A stretch of 64,000 nucleotides of DNA from Prevotella denticola (lineage in GTDB: Bacteria; Bacteroidota; Bacteroidia; Bacteroidales; Bacteroidaceae). A program made the translations under genes and the position numbers. Where the stretch lies: positions 620,001 to 684,000 of the forward strand of contig NZ_UGTM01000002.1 in assembly GCF_900454835.1 (NCBI RefSeq), in the 5' to 3' direction. Below, one piece after another: positions 48,443 through 58,333 of the stretch; the first letter of the stretch is position 1; the number at the start of each line of letters is the position of its first letter. The notes under the pieces are model-generated. The model was not told where the DNA came from, ran no database searches, and saw nothing but the letters and a program-made list of their open reading frames with translations.

Positions 48443-48461
48443 GTCGTATATGGGGGCTTAT

Positions 48462-50099
48462 TTATTTTGCAGGCATGATCAGCTTGTCACCAGTCTGCCT
48501 GATCAGCTCTCGTTTGAAGAAGTCACTGTACCCTGGTCGCTGTACTCGTTCACCGAGTCCAGTCGGTGTGCGGAGGAACTTGCCGTCCTTTTCAGGCTTG
48601 ACAGCCATGTCGTTGAATTTTACGATCATGTAGATTGCCAGCCGACGCCAACGGGCAATCATCTCGTCACTCTTCTTGATGGAATAGCCGTTGAGATATT
48701 TTACAGCTGCAGCCTTGTCACTGGCATAGAGTGCCAAAGCCTTGGCTTCCACATCTTTCTGGGCTGCGAAGTAAGAGTTTTCGAGCGAGTCGCGTACCTC
48801 CTTCAGGGCCGGAAACAGCTGGGAGTAACGCGGGTAGGTCATGTTGCTGACCCAGTTGCAGACCCAAAAAGCGTTCTTGTCCGAAAAGGTCACGGCATCT
48901 GCTCCAGGAGTGTTGAAGCATTCTGCACGTTCGGTATTGCTGCAATAGATTGGTACATAGGCAACCATGTTCCCATCGTCATTGCCGAACCACAGGATGC
49001 CGCCAATCTCACGTGGCAGCCATGAACGGAGCTGGGCGACATAGGAGAAACCTGTCTGTTGAGTTGAGGTTGGACGTTCGTTGAAGCATTTCTTTCCGTC
49101 TACTTCAAACTGGAGCGGAGTAGGGCGGTAGGGTGAGTTCCATATTCCCTGGGCAATGTCCTTGTCGAGTGCCAGCGGTGTTCCCTCATAGTGGTCGCGC
49201 ATACAGCTCTCCATCGTGGCCACATCGAGTTTTTTGTCCGGCACAATCCAAAGCGGCATATCCTCTGCCTGTTCGTCTTTGCCCAGGGCCCAGGGAAGCC
49301 AGTGGGACATGTCCTTGAAGTGGTTGAAGAAACTCCATACACGGGCATCGCACCAGCGGCGGCCGGTGAAATCGGGTTTGGCATAGGCCATCTTCCAGTT
49401 GAAGTCTTTGTCCTTGCCAGAGAACCATCCCTTTGAACGGGCATAGCTGATGCAGTTCTTAGATGTGATCACCTCTGTGTCATAGGTTGAGAACTGACCG
49501 ATGCGGCTTTGGTTGGCATGACCGGAAATCATACCGTCCGGAATACGAACGGCAACCCATACCACCTTCTGTTTTCTGTCGCCACCGCATCCCTGCATCT
49601 CGAGCAGCCAGACCTCGTCGGGGTCTGCAATGGTGAAAGTTTCTCCTTCAGAGTTATATCCATAGGTTTCTGCCAGTGAGGTCATGATTTTGATGGCCTC
49701 ACGGGCTGTCTTGCTGCGCTGCAGACCGAGATACATCAGTGAACCGTAATCGATTGTACCTGACTTGTCGACCATTTCCTCACGTCCACCGTAAGTTGTC
49801 TCACCGATACTTACCTGATATTCGTTGATGTTCCCGATTACATTGTAGGTAACAGAAGCCTCCGGGATGAAGCCGTGGCTTTCGTGTGTGTCGTAGTCGA
49901 TGATCTCACGGCGTGTCCCCTTGGCGTGTGTGCCGGCGGGATAATGACACAGATTGGTGAACAGGCCGTAATCGTCGGCATTGTAAGTCACGAGGACAGA
50001 TCCGTCCTTTGTTGCTCCCTTGGTTGCAATGAAATTGGTACACGCATGGGCATACGCCATCATGGAAAGGAAGAACAGTGTTGCAAATGTTTTCTTCAT
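48462..50099 (-). CDS. C69 family dipeptidase, secreted
   Basis: A 545-residue protein. The start at 50099 (MKKTFATLFFLSMMAYAHA) is chosen over a TTG three codons upstream. Cleavage before Cys20 would expose CTNFIATKGATKDGSVLVTY, the N-terminal nucleophile of C69/U34 dipeptidases (Ntn-hydrolase fold). Conserved QVSIGETTYGGRE and EVWLLEMQG are present. It likely cleaves dipeptides from outside protein, a major carbon and nitrogen source for Prevotella. The gene follows the M23 gene by 17 bases and ends in a strong terminator. Confidence 0.9.
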   Translation of the reverse strand: MKKTFATLFFLSMMAYAHACTNFIATKGATKDGSVLVTYNADDYGLFTNLCHYPAGTHAKGTRREIIDYDTHESHGFIPEASVTYNVIGNINEYQVSIGETTYGGREEMVDKSGTIDYGSLMYLGLQRSKTAREAIKIMTSLAETYGYNSEGETFTIADPDEVWLLEMQGCGGDRKQKVVWVAVRIPDGMISGHANQSRIGQFSTYDTEVITSKNCISYARSKGWFSGKDKDFNWKMAYAKPDFTGRRWCDARVWSFFNHFKDMSHWLPWALGKDEQAEDMPLWIVPDKKLDVATMESCMRDHYEGTPLALDKDIAQGIWNSPYRPTPLQFEVDGKKCFNERPTSTQQTGFSYVAQLRSWLPREIGGILWFGNDDGNMVAYVPIYCSNTERAECFNTPGADAVTFSDKNAFWVCNWVSNMTYPRYSQLFPALKEVRDSLENSYFAAQKDVEAKALALYASDKAAAVKYLNGYSIKKSDEMIARWRRLAIYMIVKFNDMAVKPEKDGKFLRTPTGLGERVQRPGYSDFFKRELIRQTGDKLIMPAK

Positions 50100-50116
50100 A
50101 ATCTGCAATTTAAGAA

Positions 50117-51754
50117 TTAATACTTTATCTTGGTCATGTATTCATGTCGGTTGTCTCGGTTGTCGACGGCTATGACCTTCAGCGTCCGTTCTTTTCCTGT
50201 AGGACGGACCGGGGTATCGGTCAGGTCGCAGAAGAATACTTCTTTGTTCTTGCCAAATGCCAGGAGGATGAACTTCCCGTCAACATAAGCCTCATATCCT
50301 TTCAGGCCGCTCCCCGTATCAGTTATCTTGAAGAAGAGATGATGTGGATTGAGGTTCATCCGTGTGATAGTCGGAGAGGTCTCATCAGACGCTATGTAAT
50401 AGACATTCGACAGTTCCCGCAGTCGTCCTGTCACCCAGCCGTCGGCATATTCACCACCGCAGAACGATGCCGGTGCAGCAGCCCCTATGCCCGTCCGCAT
50501 GGCAATATACAGTTTCTTGGGATTACGGACTACGCCTGCCGGTTTGATGCTTATCCGTGCGTAGTGGAACAATGGGAATGAAGCCTTGGAAAAGCTATAG
50601 CCCATTGAAAATGAACTGGCGGCATTGATGCGCCGTGGCTGTAACCAGCTGTTCTTCGCAAGCAACCCTTTCGGAATATCCAGCCGCACACCGTCCGCCT
50701 CATAGCGGTTGTCCTTGGCATAACAGAGCGGGGTTGCCTCTTCTGGGCCGACAGGTTTGGGAATGGCTTCAGGCTCACCACGTACAACAAACTCCTTTAC
50801 AGTCTGATTGCCAAAGACATCGCTGATTACATAGCGCAGGTGATAGTCGCGTTGCCGGTTGAAGTTGATGATGCCTCTGTCAGCACCCGCCCGGAGGATA
50901 GGGAGCGTGTTGCCGGGTTCTATATACGACTTCATGAACCATATCTTCGTCGAAAGGAAGTGTTCGTAATCGCCCCATGAGTTCACCATCCTGTGGCAGC
51001 TTATCGGAATGTTGTTTACATCTGAGGAAAAGACAAGCCGTCCGTCACAGTACAGGCGTATATAACGTACGCCGTAATTGTTATATACGGAGTCCATGTG
51101 GTCGTTGGCCCTTACGCCGAAGCCCACCTTGCCCCATGCCTGGAAATGTCCCTTGTCAAAAGTGAAGATGCGTGAGGAGGATGAGTGCTGGAAGACGCCT
51201 TCCCCCGGCTGCGGATATGATTTGAAGGCATAGACGGCCGGTGCCGTCCTGTCTTTTACAATACCTTTGAGGAAATTGAGCGGGTCACAGAGATTGTCAT
51301 TCTTTGTTCTGTGCATTTCCAGATGGATGTGCGGGCCTTGAGATGAGCCTGTATTTCCGCTGAGAGCAATGAACTGTCCTTTTGCGACAGGAAATTCTCC
51401 CGGTCGGAATTTTATGTCACAGGCATATTGGCGGTGTACATATTGCCACTTGCGTACGGCAGCCTCAATCTGTGGGGCAAATCGGTTCAGGTGGAAATAA
51501 TAGCTTGTGTAGCCGTTCGGATGAGTTACCATCAGGGCGTGCCCTTCTCCGTACTTCTCAATGACGGCTCCCGAAATGTAGCCGTCGGCAATGGAGTAGA
51601 CACCGAGGTTGACTTCCCTGTCGGTCTTGACATCAATCCCTCCGTGAAAGTGATTGGGGCGGGGTTCGCCGAAGTTTCCCGCCAGTTGCACAGGAACATG
51701 AACCGGCGAGCCAAAGGGCAATACGGATAATAAAAGATTCAATAACAGATTCAT
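50117..51754 (-). CDS. M23 family metallopeptidase
   Basis: A 545-residue secreted protein. A short hydrophobic N-terminus (NLLLNLLLSVLPFGSP) precedes an M23 (lysostaphin-type) domain, with zinc ligands in HFHGGIDVKT (about 36-45) and GPHIHLEMH (about 140-148). The C-terminal 370 residues contain beta-rich Ig-like stretches. Activity on peptidoglycan cross-bridges is the family role; the zinc-binding residues appear intact. Co-directional with the C69 gene. Confidence 0.88.
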   Translation of the reverse strand: MNLLLNLLLSVLPFGSPVHVPVQLAGNFGEPRPNHFHGGIDVKTDREVNLGVYSIADGYISGAVIEKYGEGHALMVTHPNGYTSYYFHLNRFAPQIEAAVRKWQYVHRQYACDIKFRPGEFPVAKGQFIALSGNTGSSQGPHIHLEMHRTKNDNLCDPLNFLKGIVKDRTAPAVYAFKSYPQPGEGVFQHSSSSRIFTFDKGHFQAWGKVGFGVRANDHMDSVYNNYGVRYIRLYCDGRLVFSSDVNNIPISCHRMVNSWGDYEHFLSTKIWFMKSYIEPGNTLPILRAGADRGIINFNRQRDYHLRYVISDVFGNQTVKEFVVRGEPEAIPKPVGPEEATPLCYAKDNRYEADGVRLDIPKGLLAKNSWLQPRRINAASSFSMGYSFSKASFPLFHYARISIKPAGVVRNPKKLYIAMRTGIGAAAPASFCGGEYADGWVTGRLRELSNVYYIASDETSPTITRMNLNPHHLFFKITDTGSGLKGYEAYVDGKFILLAFGKNKEVFFCDLTDTPVRPTGKERTLKVIAVDNRDNRHEYMTKIKY

Positions 51755-51822
51755 TCTCTATCAGATTCTTTTTTTCATTCTATGTTCTGTTCAAAGCTAT
51801 GATGCCGAGACGGATGGAGAGG

Positions 51823-52053
51823 CTATTCCAGCAGTGTGTTCCCTTTGTAGGCCCTGGCCTTGCCATTGTCGTCAATCCGTATGGTGATGGTACCGGAGAC
51901 CCATTCGGTCATTGGCTGTTCTTCGGTGAAGGGAAAGGTCATCTTGACGATGCCACTCTCTATTACCACTATTCCCTGTTCAATCAGCCCTTCGGGCAGT
52001 TCAATTATATGGGCTCCGATACGTCTTAGCGTAATCTTTCTCTTCCCTGTCAT
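51823..52053 (-). CDS. Small conserved protein of unknown function
   Basis: A 76-residue protein (MTGKRKITLRRIGAHIIELP) without signal peptide or Cys, apparently beta-rich. It overlaps the end of the DUF4296 gene by 4 bases and so belongs to the lspA operon. I do not recognise the family. Confidence 0.6.
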   Translation of the reverse strand: MTGKRKITLRRIGAHIIELPEGLIEQGIVVIESGIVKMTFPFTEEQPMTEWVSGTITIRIDDNGKARAYKGNTLLE

Positions 52054-53003
52054 CGACTGGTCCTGTCTGGTATGCCACGTTCTTTCATTGCATCTGCAGG
52101 AGTTCTTGCCGGTGGTGCGACAGGCTGCTCGGGGACAGCCTGTGGATTGACGGGCTCGCCTCCGATGGTTCGGATCGGATCGGAACTCTGTAGCGAATCA
52201 GTATCCTCGACGGTACCTTCACGTCGGATATGCATACGCACAAGATGTATGTTGTTCAGAACAAGCATCTTGAAAGTTGTCGTAGGCTGCTGTCCTTTCA
52301 ACATCAGGAAGTAGCCGCGGATGCTCTTGATACGCAGGGAGTCACCTGCATCGATGGTCATTGTCTGGTGAGAATCGGATGAGATATGCTGGTATTGCGT
52401 GACGATACTGTCATTGGAATAGGTGACAGCCATTACAACGACCGCATCACGCATACCGTCCTGTATCAGGAATTGTGAGTCGAAACTCATCAGCAGGCGG
52501 TCGCCTTTGTGGTAGGCTGTGTCCGCCTTGATTTCAAAGGTCTCACGGTCCACAGGGGCGTATGGAGAAAGAACCAGTGACCGGCTGCCGTGCCAGATGT
52601 CAGTCGTGTCTCCTTTCGAAGCAACGTCACCATATTGAGCCAGTTCACTCTCGGATGCACCTTGCGAGCGTGCCTCGTTCTCAAACCGTTTGGTAAGATC
52701 CACATAGATGTCGTGCAGCTTCTCGGTGTGGCGCATATAGTACTGAAGCGACTTGTCGAATTTCTCTTCCGACACTCCATACTTCTTCATCACGGCCAGT
52801 TTGAAAGCCTTTTCCCTTACGTCTGTGTAACCGTCACGGCTCACCATTGCCATGGACAGATGGTAGTCGTAGAGCATATCCTCCATTTCCGATGGCTGGA
52901 TATACTCGGAGGGGATAGCAGGCTTGCAGCTTACAGAGAAGACTGCGAGCAGAACCCCACTGAATGCGGCATGCAGGCGTGCTTTATGTTTACTTCTTGT
53001 CAT
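52050..53003 (-). CDS. DUF4296 domain lipoprotein
   Basis: A 317-residue protein with a lipobox-like end of its signal peptide (LLAVFSVSC, Cys about residue 26). The DUF4296 region follows (PSEMEDMLYDYHLSMAM, KYGVSEEKFDKSLQYYMRH). It overlaps lspA by 14 bases. Since LspA matures lipoproteins, the pairing is fitting. The C-terminal 60 residues are Pro/Glu/Thr-rich. Function unknown. Confidence 0.82.
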   Translation of the reverse strand: MTRSKHKARLHAAFSGVLLAVFSVSCKPAIPSEYIQPSEMEDMLYDYHLSMAMVSRDGYTDVREKAFKLAVMKKYGVSEEKFDKSLQYYMRHTEKLHDIYVDLTKRFENEARSQGASESELAQYGDVASKGDTTDIWHGSRSLVLSPYAPVDRETFEIKADTAYHKGDRLLMSFDSQFLIQDGMRDAVVVMAVTYSNDSIVTQYQHISSDSHQTMTIDAGDSLRIKSIRGYFLMLKGQQPTTTFKMLVLNNIHLVRMHIRREGTVEDTDSLQSSDPIRTIGGEPVNPQAVPEQPVAPPARTPADAMKERGIPDRTSR

Positions 53004-53718
53004 CAGTCATCCGGTTGTCTACATTGTCCTGGCTGTCAACGCCAGTCCTTCCGACAGCAGCCTTGCTGTCTGCGACCGGTCTGCTGTTGGCTGGCACCCA
53101 GCCGTTGAAGTCCTTGCGGAATGCAAGGATAATGGTTATTACCCCTATGGAAATACAGGAGTCTGCAAAGTTGAAGACAGGTGAGAAGAAGACGAATGAC
53201 TCGCCCCCCCACAGTGGGAACCAGTCAGGAAACGTACCACGGAAAAGTGGGAAATAGAACATATCCACTACCTTGCCCATCAGTACCGGTGCATATCCTT
53301 CGCCCCATGAGACAAGTGTCGCCGGTGTCGCACCCTCTATATAATAAGGTGTGGAGGCGGTGAAGATCTGTCCATAGAAGATGGAGTCGAAAATGTTTCC
53401 GGCAGCACCGGCAGTGATCATAGCCAGTACGACGATATATCCCGTCCTTGCTCCCTGTCTGATACGGTTGGATATGTACCAGAGAAGGAGGCCTATGGCA
53501 ATGATGCGGAACACACTGAGGAAGAGTTTGCTTCCCAGTTCCATGCCCCATGCCATACCCACATTCTCGACGAATTCTATCTGGAACCAGTCGAAGATAT
53601 GGATGGACTCACCTAAGTTCATGTTAAGCTTGACAGCCACCTTGATGACCTGGTCGATTAGAATCAACAGGACAATCAGCGAAGCAGCTGTCAGGCTTTG
53701 TTTTTTCTGTTTGCTCAT
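52990..53718 (-). CDS. lspA: Lipoprotein signal peptidase II
   Basis: A 242-residue membrane protein, longer than most LspA because of a charged tail after about residue 200. Several membrane helices (LIVLLILIDQVIKVAVKL, IIAIGLLLWYIS) surround the two catalytic Asp residues in AAGNIFDSIFYG and FNFADSCISIG. It removes the signal peptide from diacylglyceryl lipoproteins. It begins at the stop of the DksA-like gene and overlaps the DUF4296 gene. Confidence 0.92.
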   Translation of the reverse strand: MSKQKKQSLTAASLIVLLILIDQVIKVAVKLNMNLGESIHIFDWFQIEFVENVGMAWGMELGSKLFLSVFRIIAIGLLLWYISNRIRQGARTGYIVVLAMITAGAAGNIFDSIFYGQIFTASTPYYIEGATPATLVSWGEGYAPVLMGKVVDMFYFPLFRGTFPDWFPLWGGESFVFFSPVFNFADSCISIGVITIILAFRKDFNGWVPANSRPVADSKAAVGRTGVDSQDNVDNRMTDDKK

Positions 53719-54101
53719 CAGTGATTTTTGTTTGCGACCTTGGATGCCACACTCAGTGTTGCATGAGGTACTACCCGCAGACGTTCTTTGGGAATCAGCT
53801 CTCCCGTGATTCGGTCGATGCCGTAGGTCTTGTTGTTGATTCTGACGAGTGCTGCCTGCAGAGCCTGGATGAACTTCTGCTGGCGTTGTGCCATCTGCAC
53901 CAGTTCCTCCTTTGTCTGGCTTGAACTGCCTTCTTCCAGTGCCTTATACGTCGGTGAGGTGTCATCCACGTCATTCGTATTCTTGTTCATCAGGATTTTC
54001 ATTGTTTCCTCATAGTCGGATTTGGCAACAGACAGTTTGTCATTTACAATCGAGCGGAACTCCTCGAGCTCCTCATCGGTATAACGCTTTTTTGTTTCCA
54101 T
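53718..54101 (-). CDS. TraR/DksA-like protein
   Basis: A 127-residue protein with the DksA-type long N-terminal helices and the tail TYGIDRITGELIPKERLRVVPHATLS. The usual zinc-binding Cys residues of the C4 finger are absent (YGID and not YGIC), as in some Bacteroidetes relatives. It would act by binding RNA polymerase. It lies between ileS and lspA; the last base of its stop codon is the first base of lspA. Confidence 0.82.
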   Translation of the reverse strand: METKKRYTDEELEEFRSIVNDKLSVAKSDYEETMKILMNKNTNDVDDTSPTYKALEEGSSSQTKEELVQMAQRQQKFIQALQAALVRINNKTYGIDRITGELIPKERLRVVPHATLSVASKVANKNH

Positions 54102-54197
54102 AAAGTAAAATTGAATTAGGTTTATTGAATATGATCAGTAGAATACAGGAGTAGAGGCCGTCTCATGAGAAGACATCTTACCTGCAAAGAAAGAGCT

Positions 54198-54225
54198 TCC
54201 GGGCGCATTTGCCAATGCCCCCGGA
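54198..54225 (-). terminator. Stem-loop after ileS
   Basis: TCCGGG-C-GCATT at 54198-54209 pairs with AATGC-C-CCCGGA at 54214-54225, followed on the minus strand by AGCTCTTTCTTTGC. It could separate ileS from the dksA-lspA genes, in part or fully. Confidence 0.55.
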
Positions 54226-54235
54226 TCCCATTGTC

Positions 54236-57200
54236 TCAGTTCTTTTGTATAGCGATATGCAGTCTGAAGTCATCGAATTCGACCTCCGCACCGTTGTTTT
54301 CGCCAAGAGTTACAGCATCAGCAAGCACCTGGGTCCTGATCAGTTCGCCGAACGATTCTACTGCCGCCGCCACCTCCTTGTTCGGTTCAATGACAACAGC
54401 AATGCGGTCGGTGATTTCAAGTCCGGACTCTTTGCGCAGGTTCTGGATACGGTTGATCAGCTCTCGTGCCATACCCTCGCGACGGAGTTCGTCTGTCAGT
54501 TCAACCTCAAGGGCCACCGTCAGGTTACCCTCATTGCTGACCAGCCATCCCGGAATGTCCTCCGAGATGATTTCCACATCGGCTGCCTCCACTTTGACCG
54601 GCTGACCTTCTACCTCGAAGCAGAACTCGCCGGATGTCTCCAGTGTGGCGATCTCCTCCTGTGTCAGTTCGTTCATGCGGGCAGCGACCTGCTTCATCAG
54701 CTTGCCATATTTCTTGCCCATGACACGGAAGTTACACTTCACCTTCTTTACAAGAACGCCCTGACCTTCAACGAATACGAGTTCTTTCACGTTCACCTCG
54801 TGTCTGATAAGATCGGCCACAGCCTCTATGTGCTTCTTCTGTGTTGCGTCAACAGCCGGTATCATGATCTGTGCCAGTGGCTGACGCACCTTGATGTTCA
54901 CCTTGCGGCGAAGGGCGAGAACCATTGATGTGATACGCTGTGCCATGTCCATACGTGCTTCAAGGTCAGCATCGATGACAGCCTCGTCGGCCACTGGCCA
55001 ACGGTCGAGATGGATACTCTCGAGTTCTCCGCCGAGGTCCTTGTAGAGCTGGTCGGCATAGAACGGAGCGAAAGGTGCCAGCAGCCGTGCAACGGTCATC
55101 AGACTGGTGTACAGCGTGTCGTAAGCACTCTTCTTGTCGGCACTCATTTCCTTGCCCCAGAAACGTTTGCGGTTCAGACGGACGTACCAGTTGCTGAGGT
55201 CGTTGTTGACGAAAGCGTCAATCAACCGGCCGGCACGCGTCGGGTCAAAGTTCTCCAGCTCATGGGTAACACCCTTTATGAGTGAATTGAGTTTGGAGAT
55301 GATCCAACGGTCAATCTCCGGAGCACCGGCCTTCACCGACTCGCAGGTTGCGGCATCATATCCGTCAACGTTCGCATAGAGTGCAAAGAAGCTGTATGTG
55401 TTGTATAAGGTGCCGAAGAACTTGCGGCGGCACTCGTCAACTCCCTCCGGGTCGAACTTCAGGTTGTCCCATGGTTCGCTGTTGGTCATCATGTAGAAGC
55501 GGACAGGATCGGCACCGTATTTATGCAGCATCTCGAACGGATCGGTCACGTTCCCCACGTGCTTGCTCATCTTGTTGCCCTTGGCATCGAGCACAAGGCC
55601 GGACGAAATGACATTCTTGAAGGCGACAGAATCGAACACCATCGTCGCAATGGCATGGAGCGTGAAGAACCAGCCGCGGGTCTGGTCGACACCCTCATTG
55701 ATAAAATCAGCCGGGAAGAAAGCCGGTGGAACGGCTGTTCCTTCGTAGGTGGAGTGTACCAGTTCCCTGCGGTATTCGGCTTCGGTCTTGCCTGTGGCTT
55801 TCAATCCTTCTGCATTGATCTCGCCCTCGAACGGATAATGCAACTGTGCATAAGGCATGGAACCGCTGTCGAACCATACATCGATGAGGTCTGCCTCCCG
55901 GTGCATGGGTCTGCCCTCCTCGTTTACAAGAACAATCTCATCCACGTAAGGACGGTGCAGATCAATCCTGTCGTAATTCTCCTGACTGAAGTCCCCCACG
56001 ACGAATCCGGCTTCTTTCAGCGGATTCCTGTCCATCACACCGGCGGCGACAGCCTTCTCAATCTCATTATAAAGCTCCTCTACCGAACCGATGCACTTCT
56101 CGCCGCGGTTCTCGTCACGCCAGATCGGCAGCGGAGTGCCCCAGAAGCGTGAACGGCTCAGGTTCCAGTCGTTCAGGTTCTCCAGCCAGTTGCCGAAGCG
56201 GCCGGTACCTGTCGATTCCGGCTGCCACCGGATGGTTCCGTTCAGTTCAACCATGCGCGCTTTCCTTGCCGTGTCCTTGATGAACCAGCTGTCGAGCGGA
56301 TAGTAGAGGATGGGTTTGTCGGTACGCCAGCAGTGGGGATAGTTGTGTACGTGCTTCTGGATGTTGAAAGCCGTTCCCTCCTGCTTCATCTCCATGCAGA
56401 TGACGATGTTCAGGTCTTCCGCCTTTTCTGAGGCCTTCTTGTCCCAGATGCCATTCGGATTGAAGCGCGGATCGTAGGCATTCTTCACATAGTCACCGGC
56501 ATGATGGCCGTAAGCCTTTTCGTTGACACAAGCCTTGACGAAGTTTCTGTCCAGTTCGTCAATCGTGTAGTATTTCCCCTGCAGATCCACCATCGGGCGT
56601 GTTTCGCCTTTCTTTGATATAAGGTAGAGTGCAGGAATGTCGGCATCCCTGGCCACCTTGGCATCGTCTGCACCGAAGGTAGGGGCGATGTGTACGATGC
56701 CCGTACCGTCTTCTGTCGTCACGTAGTCGCCGAGGATGATGCGGAAAGCCTCGCTTTCCATCTCGACGAACCTGTCGCGGCCGTCCTCGCTCGTGAACAC
56801 CTTCTCCGGATGAGCGGCAGCATAGTCGTTCACGAACTTAGGAGCAAGTTCACCGGTCTTCTCCACCGGCTTTACCCATGGCATGAGCTGCCGATAGTGC
56901 AGGCCCTCGAGTTCCGTACCCGTCAGTCTGGCTACGACACGATAGGGGACATATTTGTCGCCGCGCTCGTAGGGCGGCAGTTCGCCGCCGTCCGTTATCT
57001 CGCCTTCCGGTTTCAGATAGGCAGCGACACGGCTTGAAGCCATGACCAGCGTCAGTTTTTCAGCATCGTAGGGATTGTAGGTCTCGATGATATCGTATTC
57101 TATCTTTGGTCCTACGCAGAGCGCGACGTTTGAGGGCAAGGTCCAGGGAGTGGTGGTCCATGCCACGAAGCAGGGCTTTCCCCAGGCCTCCTTGGGAAGA

Positions 57201-57901
57201 TCCGCCTTCTCTGCTAATACTTTCCAATCAGCAGCGGGGATGGAGAACTGCGCCGTAACGGTTGTGTCCTTCACGTCACGATAGCACCCCGGCTGGTTCA
57301 GTTCATGGCTCGAAAGGCCAGTGCCGGCAGCAGGGGAGTAGGGCTGTATGGTGTAACCTTTATAGAGCAGCCCCTTGTTGTAAAGCTGCTTGAGCAGCCA
57401 CCACAGTGTCTCGATATACTTGTTGTCGTAGGTAATGTAGGGATGCTCCATGTCGACGAAGTAGCCCATTTCCTCTGTCAACTGCTTCCACTCGGCTGTG
57501 AACTTCATCACGTTCTCACGGCACTTGTGGTTGTAGTCTTCCGTCGAGATATATTTTGGGGATGAGTGGTTGTCAATGTCTTTCTTGGTGATACCCAGCT
57601 CTTTCTCTACACCCAATTCAACAGGAAGGCCGTGCGTATCCCAACCCGCCTTGCGATGAACCTGGAAGCCCTGCATGGTCTTGTAGCGGTTGAAAGCGTC
57701 CTTGATTGAACGTGCCAGCACATGGTGAATACCTGGGTGACCGTTGGCTGAAGGAGGTCCTTCGAAGAAGATGAACTGGGGATTACCCTCTCTTTCATCG
57801 ATACTTTTGTGGAAGATGTCTTTCTTCTCCCACGCTTTCAAGATTTCCTGGTTGGTACTTACAAGGTCCAGTCCCTTGTGCTCGGCGAATTTCTTTGCCA
57901 T
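54236..57901 (-). CDS. ileS: Isoleucyl-tRNA synthetase
   Basis: A 1,221-residue class I synthetase, the long Bacteroidales form. The start at 57901 (MAKKFAEHKGLDLV) is preferred to one at 57949. The HIGH-type motif is HPGIH (residues 55-59), and KMSKH stands for KMSKS near residue 778. An editing (CP1) domain lies between. It charges tRNA-Ile and edits valine. Independent of the downstream genes if the stem at 54198-54225 terminates. Confidence 0.95.
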   Translation of the reverse strand: MAKKFAEHKGLDLVSTNQEILKAWEKKDIFHKSIDEREGNPQFIFFEGPPSANGHPGIHHVLARSIKDAFNRYKTMQGFQVHRKAGWDTHGLPVELGVEKELGITKKDIDNHSSPKYISTEDYNHKCRENVMKFTAEWKQLTEEMGYFVDMEHPYITYDNKYIETLWWLLKQLYNKGLLYKGYTIQPYSPAAGTGLSSHELNQPGCYRDVKDTTVTAQFSIPAADWKVLAEKADLPKEAWGKPCFVAWTTTPWTLPSNVALCVGPKIEYDIIETYNPYDAEKLTLVMASSRVAAYLKPEGEITDGGELPPYERGDKYVPYRVVARLTGTELEGLHYRQLMPWVKPVEKTGELAPKFVNDYAAAHPEKVFTSEDGRDRFVEMESEAFRIILGDYVTTEDGTGIVHIAPTFGADDAKVARDADIPALYLISKKGETRPMVDLQGKYYTIDELDRNFVKACVNEKAYGHHAGDYVKNAYDPRFNPNGIWDKKASEKAEDLNIVICMEMKQEGTAFNIQKHVHNYPHCWRTDKPILYYPLDSWFIKDTARKARMVELNGTIRWQPESTGTGRFGNWLENLNDWNLSRSRFWGTPLPIWRDENRGEKCIGSVEELYNEIEKAVAAGVMDRNPLKEAGFVVGDFSQENYDRIDLHRPYVDEIVLVNEEGRPMHREADLIDVWFDSGSMPYAQLHYPFEGEINAEGLKATGKTEAEYRRELVHSTYEGTAVPPAFFPADFINEGVDQTRGWFFTLHAIATMVFDSVAFKNVISSGLVLDAKGNKMSKHVGNVTDPFEMLHKYGADPVRFYMMTNSEPWDNLKFDPEGVDECRRKFFGTLYNTYSFFALYANVDGYDAATCESVKAGAPEIDRWIISKLNSLIKGVTHELENFDPTRAGRLIDAFVNNDLSNWYVRLNRKRFWGKEMSADKKSAYDTLYTSLMTVARLLAPFAPFYADQLYKDLGGELESIHLDRWPVADEAVIDADLEARMDMAQRITSMVLALRRKVNIKVRQPLAQIMIPAVDATQKKHIEAVADLIRHEVNVKELVFVEGQGVLVKKVKCNFRVMGKKYGKLMKQVAARMNELTQEEIATLETSGEFCFEVEGQPVKVEAADVEIISEDIPGWLVSNEGNLTVALEVELTDELRREGMARELINRIQNLRKESGLEITDRIAVVIEPNKEVAAAVESFGELIRTQVLADAVTLGENNGAEVEFDDFRLHIAIQKN

Positions 57902-58333
57902 ATTATATCTGTTATTTTGCTTGTTTTCTAAATACCTGCAAAGATACAAATAACAACTGAAACTACCAAACTTTTCAGCTGTACGGGAAAGCCAATCGGT
58001 TTTCTGCCGGGCAAAGCGGCATCGTGACAGAGGGCGGACAGCAGAAAGAATAGGAGCAGATGTCGGATATTATCTTTGTTGCTGTTCCTTTCAGGTAAGC
58101 GGAATACACCGTATAAACACAGGAAAGTACGAAGAACAGGCAATGTTCATATAGACAGCCGTTCAAAGTGGAGCATTCCCATAATCCTGACATTGAATGG
58201 GAAATACGTAGGAATGAAACAGACATGACTGCTCTTTGTCTGACATCCCCATGAGGAAATTTGTCTGTCATCCCATGAGGAAAGAAGTAGAGACTTTTAT
58301 TCGACGAGGCGGCCCTTCGCTTTTCTTTCTAAA
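57902..58333. other. Intergenic region left of the IS1380 element
   Basis: About 430 bases upstream of ileS. Short open frames on both strands show no domain. A plausible ileS promoter lies close to the start: TATCTTTG on the minus strand at about 57939-57946. The IS begins at 58334 after the bases CTAAA. Confidence 0.55.

Noticed and set aside
57928..58271. Small open frames left of the IS
   Set aside because: No conserved pattern, overlapping each other in different frames, and partly over the ileS leader.
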